A stretch of DNA of 64,000 bases from Gonatopus flavifemur (Eukaryota; Arthropoda; Insecta; Hymenoptera; Dryinidae), in the NCBI GenBank assembly GCA_018340375.1, contig JAFFJZ010000007.1, forward strand, positions 7,936,001-8,000,000. Direction: 5' to 3'. This document shows positions 42,588-53,619 of this stretch, piece after piece. The notes under the pieces were generated by a model. It made no database searches. It saw nothing but the letters and a program-made list of their open reading frames with translations, and was not told the origin of the DNA. A program made the position numbers and the translations under genes. Positions within the stretch are counted from its first letter, which is position 1. Each line of letters opens with the position of its first letter.

Positions 42588-42876
42588 CCCTGGTAGAAAA
42601 ACTTTTGTTGAATTTCATTCTCAATTTGGACACTTTTTTATTGCAAAATCAACAAAAATCCACGAATTTTCACAAAAATCAAAGAAAATTGACAAAATTC
42701 GATGAATTTGATTTAATTTTATCGAAATTTGTTGAAATTAATCTTTTCTTGTTGATTTTTCATGAAAACAGAGTCCAATTTGTGAGTGAGATTCAACATG
42801 GAATTCAATAAAATTCAGCAACATTTAACAAAATTTAATGAAATTCAACCAAATTCAATAATTTTTTCCACCAGGG
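42588..42876. mobile_element. 289 bp CCCTGGTAGAAAAA element
   Basis: Ends CCCTGGTAGAAAAACTTTTG and TTTTTTCCACCAGGG; TA at 42586-42587 and 42877-42878. Inside are AATTCAACAAAATTTAATG-type repeats. Nested in the 2.1 kb relative. Confidence 0.85.
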
Positions 42877-43058
42877 TAGTATACCGGAATTTTTACGATA
42901 ATTGCTGAAATGTCCTGAAACTTTTCATTGAACAGAATGTTGATTTGCGTTTGATTTTGAGGATTTTCGCCAGTACGGTTACTGAAAAATCAGCAAAATG
43001 TGAAGATTATCAACGTAACTCCTGAGGATGTATCAATGAACATCAACATAATTCATTG

Positions 43059-43085
43059 CACGGAGAGATTCCTCTTCTCTCCGTG
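43059..43085. repeat. 27 bp CACGGAGAGA hairpin
   Basis: CACGGAGAGA, a short loop, and TCTCTCCGTG, flanked by TG and TA. It looks like two termini of the CACTGAGAAAA class with no interior. Confidence 0.5.
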
Positions 43086-44429
43086 TAGAAGATTGCAACG
43101 ACTTCTGTTGAATTTTAATAATGATCGCTGAAATTCCCTGAGACTTCTTAGTGAACAAAATGTTGATTTTTGTTGAATTTCATTCAGATGCAAAGATCTT
43201 CTTCGAAATTCATCAAACTAGGGATAAGAGATTCAAGACAGTCCCAGAATTTTCATTAAATTTCAACGTTATTAATTCGCTTTCACCGAAATTCGATATT
43301 TCAGGAATTTGCCTTCTGAAAAGATCTTTGTTGAAATTCATCGAATTAGAGATGAGGAATTCAATCAATTTCCAGAGTTTTTATCAAATTGCAACGTAGT
43401 TCAATCGATTTCCACGGAATTCGACATTTTGAAAGTTTGATTCCAGTAAAATCTTTCATCGAAATTCGGTGAAGTGATGTGAGGAAACTCTAGAAATTTC
43501 CAGAGTTTTTATCAAATATCAACAAGATTCATTTAATTTCACCGAAGTTCGGAATTTTCGGAGTTTGCCTCCTGGGAAGATCTTCCTTGTAATTCATCAA
43601 ACTAGGGATGAAGAATTCAAAAAAGTTCCAGAGTTTTTATTAAATTTCAACTTAGTTCATTCGATTTTAACAAAATTCGACATTTCGAAAGTTTGATTCC
43701 AGTATAGTTTCTTGTTGAAATTCAATGAAGTGGCGTGAGGAAATTCGAGAAATTTCCAGTGTTTTCATCAAATCTCAACTTAATTCCTTCAATTTCAACC
43801 ACATTCGAAATTTTGAAAGTCTGATTGCAGTAAAGTCTCTGATCGAGATTCAGTCACGTGCCGCGAAGAAATTCGAGGGATTTCCAGAGTTTTTATCAAA
43901 TTTCCACATAATTCATTCGATTTCAACGAGATTCGAAATTTTGGAAGTTTGATTCACGTGAAGTCTCTTATGAGAATTCGGTAAAATGCCGCAAGGAAAT
44001 TCGAGAACTTTCTAGAATTTTTATCGGATTTCCACGTGGTTCGTTCTGTTTCAATAAAATTCGATATTTTGAATTCTGTTTCCGAACACTGATTATTCAG
44101 CGAAATTCTGTGGTCAATTACGTAAAATATTCAACAATTATCTCCATATTTCATACTAATTCATTCACTTTCATTTTCTATCAAGATGATTCAACAATAA
44201 AATGCAGAAGTGATTCATTTTATTTTCACTGAAATATAAAACCACAATTCAACAATATTTTCATGAAAATCATCGAAATATGCTGCATTTTATCAAACTT
44301 CCCCGAATATCAATGGAAAATAATGAAGTGTGTTGAATCCCGCTCATTTCCATTGAAACTCGATGAAATATTTCAACTTTCTTTCAACAATTTTTCAACA
44401 ATATTCATCGACATTTTTCCGCCAGGGAT

Positions 44430-46055
44430 AAACCATTCATCTCATCTTGCCAATCCCCTAATATATCCAAAGTTATCAAAAGTTAGTCATAGTAGCCATT
44501 TTGTAGCTGAAGAGTTAAAGGTTTTCATGGTTGAAATTTTGAAGAAAAATTTTTTTCTTCAAGATTTTTTTTCTATAGAGAGAATAGATAAAAGATTTGA
44601 AAATTTGTAGGTATGTTGATTGAAGACCAAATATTACAAAAGAATTTTATCCTTGACACACTGATTTTTTTAAGGAAAATGCCAAAAAATAACTGTGAAC
44701 ATAATTTTGGGCGACTGACTGGATGATCTGAAAAAAAAAAACAACAAAAAACTACAAATTATCCCTTATTGAAGTGGCTATCGCCTGAACTACAATCGTT
44801 TGAATTGGATAAAGACTTTTTGATTTTTACCTGATTACCCTACCCTCGGAAATCGTTTTTTTTTTCGAAAAATGGCTGCCTTTTTTTCATGTTTTGACAA
44901 AACATCATTCCAATTCATGCTATAGCCATTTCAACAAAGAATAATTGGCCCTCTTTTTAGATCATCCAGTCGCCCGAAATCACGCACGCCAACAATTTCT
45001 GGTGTTCTTTTTTCGAATTAGTACATCGAAAAAAGGGCACTCCAGCGGTGCGATGGGCTTTTATTGAAAAAAAAAAAAACTTACGTATGTGCAAAAATCG
45101 AGGAAAATTTTGAGCCAAGTTTACGGGAATAATTTAGATTATATGAACAATAAATTGATATAAATGAATTGTAAGTACCTGAGGATAAACTGGGTTTAGC
45201 ATTGCTAAAAGGGATAAAAAGTATGAAGAAGGTACAAAGCGGAATCTGTCAAATGTCCTCAGTGAAAAATGAGAAGAATTTTGTAATTTGTATTCATTAT
45301 CCACATACATCTACTTATTTTCTCACCGTAAGCTCGAGACACACGCACTTTCGAATGAAATGAACATTTTTTATAAATTTGAGGAAATTTTTAGTATTCC
45401 AATATTCGTTTACATATTTGCATCCGTTCGATTTATCGAAACCAATCATGATGGGTAATTACCATTCATTTACTTGATTTTATGGTGCAGGTAATCTAAA
45501 TTGTCCTCGTACACGTGGTGCAAAGTTTTCCCCGTTTTTGTTTATATGCAATTTTCATTCAATTCAGCATTTATCACACTCTGAAAAAATCTATTTCAAA
45601 CATGATACCTTAAATAAACATATCTACAAATTTCTTCAGAACGCTATCTCTATTTTTCTGTGAAGAAAAAATGTTAAGAATAAAAGTTTTTCTGACAATC
45701 TTAGCCAAAAAGACCTCTTCTCTTGAATCTATTGTTCAGTAATATCCCAGTCCGGCATTAGAAGAAATAAGATCCTTTGATCCTCAGTGAATCTCATTAA
45801 GAGGATACTAGAATGAGCATTCAAGAACGCATTCAAGAAAGAGACCCACCTATACGAGCAAAAAAGAGGTTTGTCACTGACGCTGGTATCCCTTCAAGGC
45901 CTTATGCTAGTGTAATAATTTCAAAAAATCAATTTCTTCTTCATTTGTCTAATCGATGATGTGGCTATTCAAAAATATGATCAATATCGTTTTATCGCCA
46001 GAACAAAATGTTACCATCCAACGTATTTAATTTAACGTCTTCATGAGTTTTTAAT
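44430..46055. other. BEN-gene intron with one MITE
   Basis: 44709-44975 has inverted ends GGGCGACTGACTGGATGATCTG and AGATCATCCAGTCGCCC, a MITE with no clear target duplication. The rest is AT-rich intronic sequence with no gene seen. Confidence 0.5.
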
Positions 46056-46058
46056 ATA

Positions 46059-46272
46059 CACGGAGAAACAGATACAAGAATTTTTACTATTTTTCTTATC
46101 AAACCTGAAACAGGAAGGTTTGTGAAATCAATTTTTACAAAGCGTATACTAAAATTTAGCAATTTATTCATAATCTTCCGTATTTTCATGTAAAAATTCA
46201 TTCTAATACAGACCCTTCTGTTTCAGGTTCAGTAAGAGAAGTAGTAAAAATTCTTATATCTTTTCCTCCGTG
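46059..46272. mobile_element. 214 bp MITE, CACGGAGAAACAGATA ends
   Basis: Ends CACGGAGAAACAGATACAAG and TATCTTTTCCTCCGTG; TA before, TG after. The inside repeats the inverted words CCTGAAACAGGAAGG and CCTTCTGTTTCAGG. Confidence 0.75.
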
Positions 46273-46594
46273 TGTATGAAAATACGTATTCCGCGGGTTT
46301 TATTTTCGTCACTATCGCCCAAGAAAATAAAGCTCGTATTTACGATGTGTCTGCTAAAATATAATATAAGGTGCTCTTGATTATTCTACTGAAAAACATG
46401 ATACCACAGTGTAGGTGAACCCATTGAAATTACATGGTTTACAGTACGTCAGTCGTTTCCAGTCGTACGGTAATATTTCGCTGAATACCCGTAAATAATC
46501 TCTGAAAAATATCGCATTTCCTCTGTAAAAACTCTAGCAAACTCTGAGAAACTCTGAAATTCCCATGCAAAATCTGATAATTTTGGAACATCCT

Positions 46595-47090
46595 GTATAC
46601 AGACTTTTTTCAGAGTTTATGAGTTTTTCATTCTTTTTTCAGATAAGTAGAAACGAAATTGCGCTCTGAAAACATTATGAAAAAACTGATGAATTTCTGA
46701 CAACTGAAAAATTCTAAAATTCCATGAATAGATTCATATGTTACATTCGAGTACCATCCCTGGTGGAAATTTCAATTTTGAGAGTTTTCCCGGAATGACC
46801 AGAATATTTTCAGAGATTTTCAGAATTATTCTGGAAATTCACAAAAATTTAAATAGAATGTTTGAATTTTGAAAGTTTTCCAGAGATTCTCAGAAATTCT
46901 CAAAGAAATATTTCCACTAGGGATATGTGAAACAGTGTTTGACAATTGGAAAATTTTGCTTTCAATGATCAGAGAAATGTTAGGAATTTATTAGTTTTTT
47001 CAGAATTTTTTCAGAGCGCAATTTTGTTTTCATTTGTCTGAAAAAAATGAGTAACTCTTATAAACTCTGAAAAAAGACTGTAAAGACTGT
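46595..47090. mobile_element. ~0.5 kb foldback with CTCTGAAAA words
   Basis: 46600-46675 and 47003-47078 are inverted copies (CAGAGTTTATGAGTTTTTCAT; GAAATTGCGCTCTGAAAA). The 165 bp CCCTGG element sits in the middle. Confidence 0.65.
46758..46922. mobile_element. 165 bp CCCTGGTGGAAA element
   Basis: Ends CCCTGGTGGAAATTTC and GAAATATTTCCACTAGGG; AT at 46756-46757 and 46923-46924. Interior of TTTTCAGAGATTCTCAGAA words. Confidence 0.8.
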
Positions 47091-48184
47091 TCCAAAAGTA
47101 CGAGATTTTTCTTAAAAATTTATGACTCTGAAACAGGATTCGCAGCAACGGATTCATGTAGGCAGTGGTTTTTATACTCAGAAGTCACTTAATATTTTTC
47201 AGACAGGGATTAGGCTGAAACAAAATGATGCCCCCTGGCTGCAATTAATAGTGTACGTTGTGACGAATTATGTTTATAATATTTATGAAATGTACTATAG
47301 TATCATATATTTCATAGAGGTGATCATAAGCGACTAAAAAGTTGTTTATCGTGGAAAAAAAGCCGAGTCGTCGTTAATGAACGCTGCAAGAAAATATAGA
47401 TGAAAACACAACAAATGGGATGAATATAAATTGGAATTGAAATGGAAGGCGATTTTTATGGTGCCGGCACCGCAAACTGATGATGAAGAATTTCTGTTAT
47501 AAAAATTTACAATTTCAGAACATAGAGATTAGAACTTTGAACTTTGAACGCGATGCTCTCAAAACTATGTTTTTCAAATTGGCTTACAAGATAACTGACT
47601 CAATTTTTATCCAACTGATTCCAATTTCAATTGGACCTTCTCAATTAGATTTCCTAAGGAATGACGTATAAGCTTTGCCAAATATTGAAAATTATGAAAG
47701 TTAATCACAAAAGAAGGTAATTTTTTCATGAAAATATTAACTTTGTCCTTTCAAAAGCTTGCCATTTCGTTAAAATTGAGTATTTTTCAAATTCCTTCAC
47801 GTCATGCTCTTGATAATTTAATCTACTTGGAGGAAGATTTTTATTTTTTCGCTAGATTGAAAGTGTCTGAAATATCTTGCAAGCCTTGGAGGCCCTTTTT
47901 GAAAGCACGTATTTTTGATAGTACTCGTACGCCGCTATTTTGAGAAAATTTTTTTATTCCAAAATAAATAGGTACTTATAGTTGGGTACGTGTGTAAACA
48001 TGTAGTAAACTTTGTTTTATCAATATTCAATTTTTCCTGTCTAAAAATATTCCAAAACAGTAGTGCCTTTCGAGGTGTCCACACTAGCATAAGGCCTTAA
48101 AAGTCTTTTAATCTTTATTCATTTTCTCATGTTCCCCATTCATGTCGCCTATCATATGTAGCAATAAGATGTAATCGTTATTAC
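47091..48184. other. BEN-gene intron, nothing further seen
   Basis: AT-rich. ORFs at 47122-47337 and 47480-47943 lack motifs and splice support. Confidence 0.4.
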
Positions 48185-48485
48185 CTTGACCCGCAGTGAG
48201 TTTTTCATGCGGTTTACGGTTAGCATCGTTTAAATGTGAAATCTCTTGTTTAAGATTTCCAATTATTTCTCCACATTTTTCATGTGTCTCTTCTAGCGCA
48301 TCAAATTTAAGTTTTAAATGAGTGTATTTGTGTTCGATAAGAGGAAGTGGAGGTTCATTTTCGTCGACACCTTCATTTAATATTTCTTGATATCGGTTGA
48401 AAAAACCTGACTTCTGTAATCTATCATGAGTTTGGATCAACTCTTTCACGGTATTTTCCTCTTTACTTTCTCTAGTTTTTTTCAC
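48185..48485 (-). CDS. BEN-domain gene, coiled-coil exon
   Basis: Acceptor AATTTCAG at 48486-48488 and donor CAAG|GTAATA at 48184. 301 nt: starts in phase 0 (VKKTRESKEENTVKELIQTH) and leaves one base. Heptad-like LKLKFDALEETHEKCGEIIG and NLKQEISHLNDANRKPHEKL suggest a coiled coil, common upstream of BEN domains. The phase matches both neighbouring exons. Confidence 0.78.
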
Positions 48486-48643
48486 CTGAAATTTATTATG
48501 AACTTTGAATAAATGTTTATAAAAAAACAACTTGGTAAAAATTTGAAATCCATCGATTCGGCCTTTTCCGATAAATTTTGGTCACTGACTTTGAAAACAC
48601 AGTTTTGAGAAAAATCCTTTCAATCTCAAGTACAAATGTTTAA

Positions 48644-49087
48644 GGTAGTTCTCCGAAAAAAATACGTTTTCTTTAAATATTTTTGAAATTGAAATTCCAT
48701 GTACTAGACAGTTCAACGAATACAGAGATATTTTTTTCAGGGCAGAAAGCGGTGCTTGTTCTCAAGATATTTGAGCCTAAACTTTGAGGGAGTTTGTTAT
48801 AGAAAATGAATTCCTTTGAACTTTTTTCAACATTTTCTAGATTTTTCTATCAAGTTTCTTCAGTTTGAAGTTCAAATTGATAGAAAAATCTAGAAAATGT
48901 TAAAAAATGTTCAAAGGAATTCATTTTCCATAATAAACTCCCTCAAAGCTTGTGCTCAAATATCTTGAGAACGAGTACCGCTTCCTGCCCTGAAAAAAAT
49001 ATCTCTGTATTTGTTGAACTATCTAGTACAGGGAATTTCGATTACAAAAATATTTAAAGAAAACGTATTTCTTTCGGAGAACTACCT
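48644..49087. mobile_element. 444 bp foldback MITE, AGGTAGTTCTCCGAAA ends, TA target
   Basis: Two ~205 bp arms in near-perfect inverted order (AGGTAGTTCTCCG; ATGAATTCCTTTGAAC). TA at 48642-48643 and 49088-49089. In the BEN intron upstream of the coiled-coil exon. Confidence 0.88.
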
Positions 49088-49482
49088 TAGGTCATTGACG
49101 AGTTTCTTAATGCTCAATCAGCTAGAAGTTAGGCATTTGTAAGTACTTCATTAGAATCTTACGAAGCACTTGTAAATATCCAGTATTTAGCTAGTAAAAG
49201 TTGAAAAACTCGTTAATGACTGGAACATTTCTACTAAGAAAGTTTCAGAAGCTAATTTCACTTAGCAGAAAGTTCTTTTATCAATGTCCGTGTAAATTCA
49301 AAATAATTATCAAACCGACTTGAAATTTTTTGTGTTTAAACTATGTTCTCCAAGTTTGAATCGTTTATAGAAACGAAACGAAAATTCAAACTCGCAAAAA
49401 TTGATAAATAAATGGTGGTGATTCTCTCGAATTAACTCCTTGAAACTGGAAACACCGTTTAAAGAATTCATTGCAAGTTTTT

Positions 49483-49632
49483 GGCTGCACGACAGAATAT
49501 CCGCGACCAAATATCCGTAGACCAAATATCCGCAGACAAAATATCCGCGGACACGTCGGCGGCGTCGCGGATATTTTGTCTTCGGATATTTTGTCGCGGA
49601 TATTTTATCGTCGGATATTTTGTCGTGCGGCC
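49483..49632. mobile_element. 150 bp hAT-like MITE with ATATCCGC units
   Basis: Ends GGCTGCACGACA and TGTCGTGCGGCC; AAGTTTTT duplicated at 49475-49482 and 49633-49640 (8 bp). Interior: four or more ACAAAATATCCGCGG-type units per arm, converging on a GC-rich centre. Confidence 0.9.
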
Positions 49633-49640
49633 AAGTTTTT

Positions 49641-50694
49641 GGGTCTTCAACAGCTGACTATTTTGTTATTCGATTACGAATTCGTTTCAATAAACGATTC
49701 AAACTTCCACAACATGTTTATACTTGAATATGTGTAGATTATGAAAATGGTATAAGGAGAATAGCTATTTGTGTATGTAGGGAGGAAAGGAGGCAATTTC
49801 CAACGAGTGTTACCAATCACACGAGTAGAGTATTGCCACTTCCTCCCTCATTACACATGCTATTTTTCATAACACCTACAAGGAAAGTTCGATTTCTCAC
49901 ATTTGATAAAATTTTGATACGATATCTGTGTCGACTTTATTTTATAGGAATGTTTGTCATGATTCTGGATTTCCTCTCAACTCTGTTCCTCGATTCACTC
50001 TCGACTCGCAAAGGTATCTCATCGCGTTTACGTGTTTACAAGACCATTATTAACTCTTGTTTACCACACTTCACAGGAATAACGTACTTACCACACTGGG
50101 GTGTTTTCCACCCCAGCTTTATAATAACAAATGAACTATTGAATATTTTCACTTGCCAATGTTTTCAAAATTTATTCAGAGTTCACTTTGAAGGATTTTG
50201 TAGGTTATATAGCCAAAAATCAAATTCAAGTATATTAATAAAAATTAAGTATGAAATGAAAATGGCAAATCGACTATTTTCACATGAAAATTCATAATTT
50301 CATTGTTTTTCAATATTTTGAGCTAAAAATTAAGGAGTATTTTTTCAGAATCTTACTTTTTGGGGAACAAATTCGTCCTCTAGTACCTGCTGAAAAAGAG
50401 GTATTTATTCTGAAAGCGGAAAGTAAAAAATTTGTGAAAAAATTAACTATGTGCTTTCATCAGAAATTTTCAATTTTCAACTTTCAGTAACTGGTGCAGA
50501 CAGATTGATGGGTTCACGGGGATGAGATTGCGCTAGGAAGTAGTCGCATCCTTCAGCTATTAGCAGATGTCGCTACAGACCCTGCGCCCTTATACGAAGG
50601 TCCTCGAAATTGAGGTAGAATGGGGCTGGGGTAATTTCATCCCAGTGTGATGAACAAGGGTTAAGGAGTAAAAAATCCTGAACATTGTACAAAC
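49641..50694. other. BEN-gene intron, nothing further seen
   Basis: The plus-strand ORF 49833-50297 has no recognisable motif and AT-driven composition. Not called a gene. Confidence 0.4.
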
Positions 50695-50987
50695 CTGATA
50701 TGCTTCTAGATGCGGGTTTTCTGTACATTCTGTATCGGATTCTGGTAATGGTTTGATACCATCTTCATTATCGCTCAATTCTGAATATGGACTGGATGGA
50801 GATTCCTCAACAGACTTTGTCATTTTCAATTTTTTGGCAACTGAAGTACTTTTCCTACTGTGCTTTTTGGCGATTTTCCTTTTTTTGGAATCAAATACAG
50901 TCTTTTGCTCCAAGTCTTCAGACCTAATTGGTGGGAGTTTTATAAGCTTTGAATAAACAATTTTAGAATCCAAGTCTTTTTTTGTAG
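50695..50987 (-). CDS. BEN-domain gene, basic/Ser-rich exon
   Basis: Acceptor TTTTCAG at 50988-50990 and donor CAG|GTTTGT after 50695. The frame reads KKDLDSKIVYSKLIKLPPIR, then a Lys-rich run (KKRKIAKKHSRKSTSVAKKLK, a plausible nuclear signal) and an acidic Ser-rich tail (SDNEDGIKPLPESDTE). It begins with two bases of a split codon and ends in phase 0, as the next exon requires. Disordered and low-similarity, so it is supported by splice signals and phase more than by family motifs. Confidence 0.72.
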
Positions 50988-51016
50988 CTGAAAAGGAAAT
51001 GAAAAGGTAAAAGATA

Positions 51017-51045
51017 TGTGTGTGTGTGTGTGTGTGTGAGTGCGT
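51017..51045. repeat. (GT)n microsatellite
   Basis: About a dozen GT units followed by GAGTGCGTGCGCG. Confidence 0.9.
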
Positions 51046-51509
51046 GCGCGTTTGTGACTATTGATTACGATTATAATCAATCTGAGCGTTTCCACAATAC
51101 CAATCCAATTTCATTATTATAAATCATATGCACGAACTGTTGGAGGACAAGGTAACATGAATTACGAGAAAGAAAATCGTTTATCAAATTGAAATCAATT
51201 CGCACCAGAAGGCTAATGTGAACATGATATTGAATTGATATCAACGAATTTATGTATCAAATTTCAATCACGTTTCAAGGAGCTAAATATCAGTTCAATA
51301 TCGAATGAAGATCGACAAATTTCAATTACCAACTGGAATATTGAATATGAACAAATCCAATATACAATGCAAGCTTTCAATAAAATCGCTCTCTCCCTTC
51401 CTTTGAGATAACACCAGCGCACAGTGGTGAAATTCAGGAATTTAGGGTTCAAAAGCTAGTACAGGTTTTAATTCTTGACCGATTTGGATGATTTTTTTTT
51501 AAATGCTCA

Positions 51510-51665
51510 GGATTAATTAAGGGGATAACAGCGAACCATGGGTTAGACAAACACACAAAAAAGACGATTTCTGACAAATTATTCGAAAATGAAGGAATAA
51601 TTTGTTAGAAATCGTTTTGTTTGTGTTTTTCTCTAACCCATTGGTAGCTGGTATCCCCTTGAGAG
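51510..51665. mobile_element. ~145 bp MITE, AAGGGGATAACAGC ends
   Basis: AAGGGGATAACAGCGAACCATG at ~51517 and its diverged complement TAGCTGGTATCCCCTT ending ~51660. Inner inverted pair GGTTAGACAAACACA / TGTTTTTCTCTAACCC. A relative with GGGGATACCGGCGAC ends lies at ~57186-57276. Confidence 0.65.
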
Positions 51666-52380
51666 AACTGATGTTTCACATTTTTCAGTTTCAGAAAAAG
51701 GTCTGTACTGAGCGATATTTTGGTTCATTGCTTCATTCTTGAATAATTTGTGACAATAGTTTTGGCTATGTTGTTTTCCAACTAATGGGTCTGGTTGCAT
51801 TTTCAGGGATCACTGGTATCACCTCAACGTAAGACAAAAACCACGGGAATGAGAAATAAGATGAGGAACCCGAAACAGGTCGCACTAAATTACAAACGTT
51901 AATAGGCCATTACATGGTTTTCGAAATAATAGAATAGTAACAAAAAATAGTGGAGAAATTGATCTTTTGAATTTTTGAGTACCGTAGATTCGATAAAGCT
52001 GAAGCTAGTAACTGCAAATAAGTAGCAAATTACTATATAACTGTTATTTGAATTTGCTTTGATGATTTTTCACATCAGAAATCGAATGAGTAGTTTTCAA
52101 TCGTGCGTTTCAACTATTGAGATCTGTGGCAATGTTTTTTTCTTTCATAAGATTGCATTCATTGTCTACTGGCTTTTGGCATGTAGTCTTATATACATCT
52201 GAATTCGATGACCGATTCTGATTCGATGTGTTTGATGGGATTATACGCAGTCACAGAGATGAAAAAAAGCGATTTTCCATGGAATTCTTCTGAATAGGCA
52301 TTTTAATTTCCAGACGCAAAAATTTGTGAACATATTGTGGTAATTTTGAGCTCATGTTCATATTCTTCATTTGTAAAAAT

Positions 52381-52645
52381 TAGGTGTGTGCGAGTACTCG
52401 AAATTATCGAGTATTTTCGAGTCGAGTCGAGTATCTTCCACTATTCGGAATTTTCGAGCTACTCGAAATTCTTCGAGCTACTCGGAGTTTTTCGAGTAAT
52501 TCATTGATTTTATTCAGTCGAAAGTTTTTGGATACTCGATAATTTTCGAGTACTCGATAGATTTTGAGTACTCGATAGGTTTTGAGTACTCGTGAATATC
52601 GAGTACTCGACTCGACTCGAAAGAATCACTACTCGCACATCCCAA
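52381..52645. mobile_element. 265 bp hAT-like MITE with CGAGTACTCG units
   Basis: Ends TAGGTGTGCGAGTACTCG and TACTCGCACATCCCAA; perfect GTAAAAAT duplications at 52373-52380 and 52646-52653. The inside is almost wholly palindromic TTTCGAGTACTCGATA words. Confidence 0.92.
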
Positions 52646-52910
52646 GTAAAAATAATTATTCTTCGAGCTGCTATAACCGATCTCCGGAATTTCCTTTAAG
52701 AAAAGCCACCTTGGGGTGACCACGATATTTGGATGATTCGAAATGGAAGAACCAAAGAATAAGGTAAGGAATAAGTAAAATATGTCTTTTTGAAAAAATG
52801 ATACCTTGTAAAAAAAAAGTCCGATTTCGACTTTGAAGTTTTGATAAATCACTGGAAAACAAAAAACAAATCTACTTTTTTGAGAACTCTGACTACGTAT
52901 AACCTCTTAA

Positions 52911-53614
52911 GGCGAGGTTTACCTTTTTATCGAACAAAACGACGGTGTTTTCTTGAATTTGTTTTTGATAGAAGGGAATAAATAATCAACTCAAAATTTT
53001 TACTACTTGTTGAATACAAAAAAGAGTACAGAAGAATATTTTTTCAAGTCAAAAATAACGTGATGGCAATCTTCAAACGCGTTTTTTTCAAATCATGTTT
53101 TTTGAACTGTTGGCCACGATTACTCAAAAACTACTTGACGGACCGCTTTCTTTTTGGTTTTGTTTGAAAGTTTATTTGATTTATTGAAGCCTGAACTACA
53201 ATCATTGCAGAAAATCAAAAATTTGAAAAATGGCAGGCATTTGAATTTTTGTCTTCGTTTTTTCGTTTATTTTTCTCTCTTTAAAATTCTGTGAATACAA
53301 AAGTTATTTCTGTATCATCTTGATTGTAGTTCAGGCTCCAATAAATTAAATAAACTTCAAAACAAAACCAAAAACAAGGCGGTTCGACAAGTAGTTTTTG
53401 AGCAATCATGGCCAACAGTTCAAAAAACATGGTTTTGAAAGAAACGAGTTTGAAGATTGCAATCACGTTATTTTTGATTTGAAAAAAGATTTTTCTGTAC
53501 TCTGTATTGCATTAAACGAGTAGTAAAAATTGTGAGTTGATTATTCATTTCCTTGTATGAAAAAAAATTCAAGAAAACACCGTCGTTTTGGTCGATAAAA
53601 AGGTAAACCTCCCC
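52911..53614. mobile_element. 704 bp foldback, TTAA target
   Basis: Ends GGCGAGGTTTACCTTTTTAT and AAAAAGGTAAACCTCCCC; TTAA at 52907-52910 and 53615-53618. The arms are inverted for ~330 bp (GACGGTGTTTTCTTGAATT; TCAAAAACTACTTG). TTAA targets are typical of piggyBac and Kolobok elements. Confidence 0.88.
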
Positions 53615-53619
53615 TTAAC

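Larger units (their letters stand above)
42316..44427. mobile_element. 2.1 kb CCCTGG-end element filled with AATTCATCGA-type repeats
   Basis: Ends CCCTGGCGGAAAAATTTTGT and its inverted partner ATTTTTCCGCCAGGG; AT duplication at 42314-42315 and 44428-44429. The interior is a degenerate array of TTGAAATTCATCGAA-like words with ~150 bp higher-order modules (GAAATTC..AGAAATTTCCAGAGTTTTTATCAAAT). It contains a 289 bp element of its own class and a 27 bp CACGGAGA hairpin. It sits in the intron between the 48.2 and 42.0 kb BEN exons. Confidence 0.85.

Noticed and set aside
49833..50297. 154-codon plus-strand ORF
   Set aside because: Lies in the BEN intron, shows no motif, and has AT-driven composition typical of chance ORFs here.
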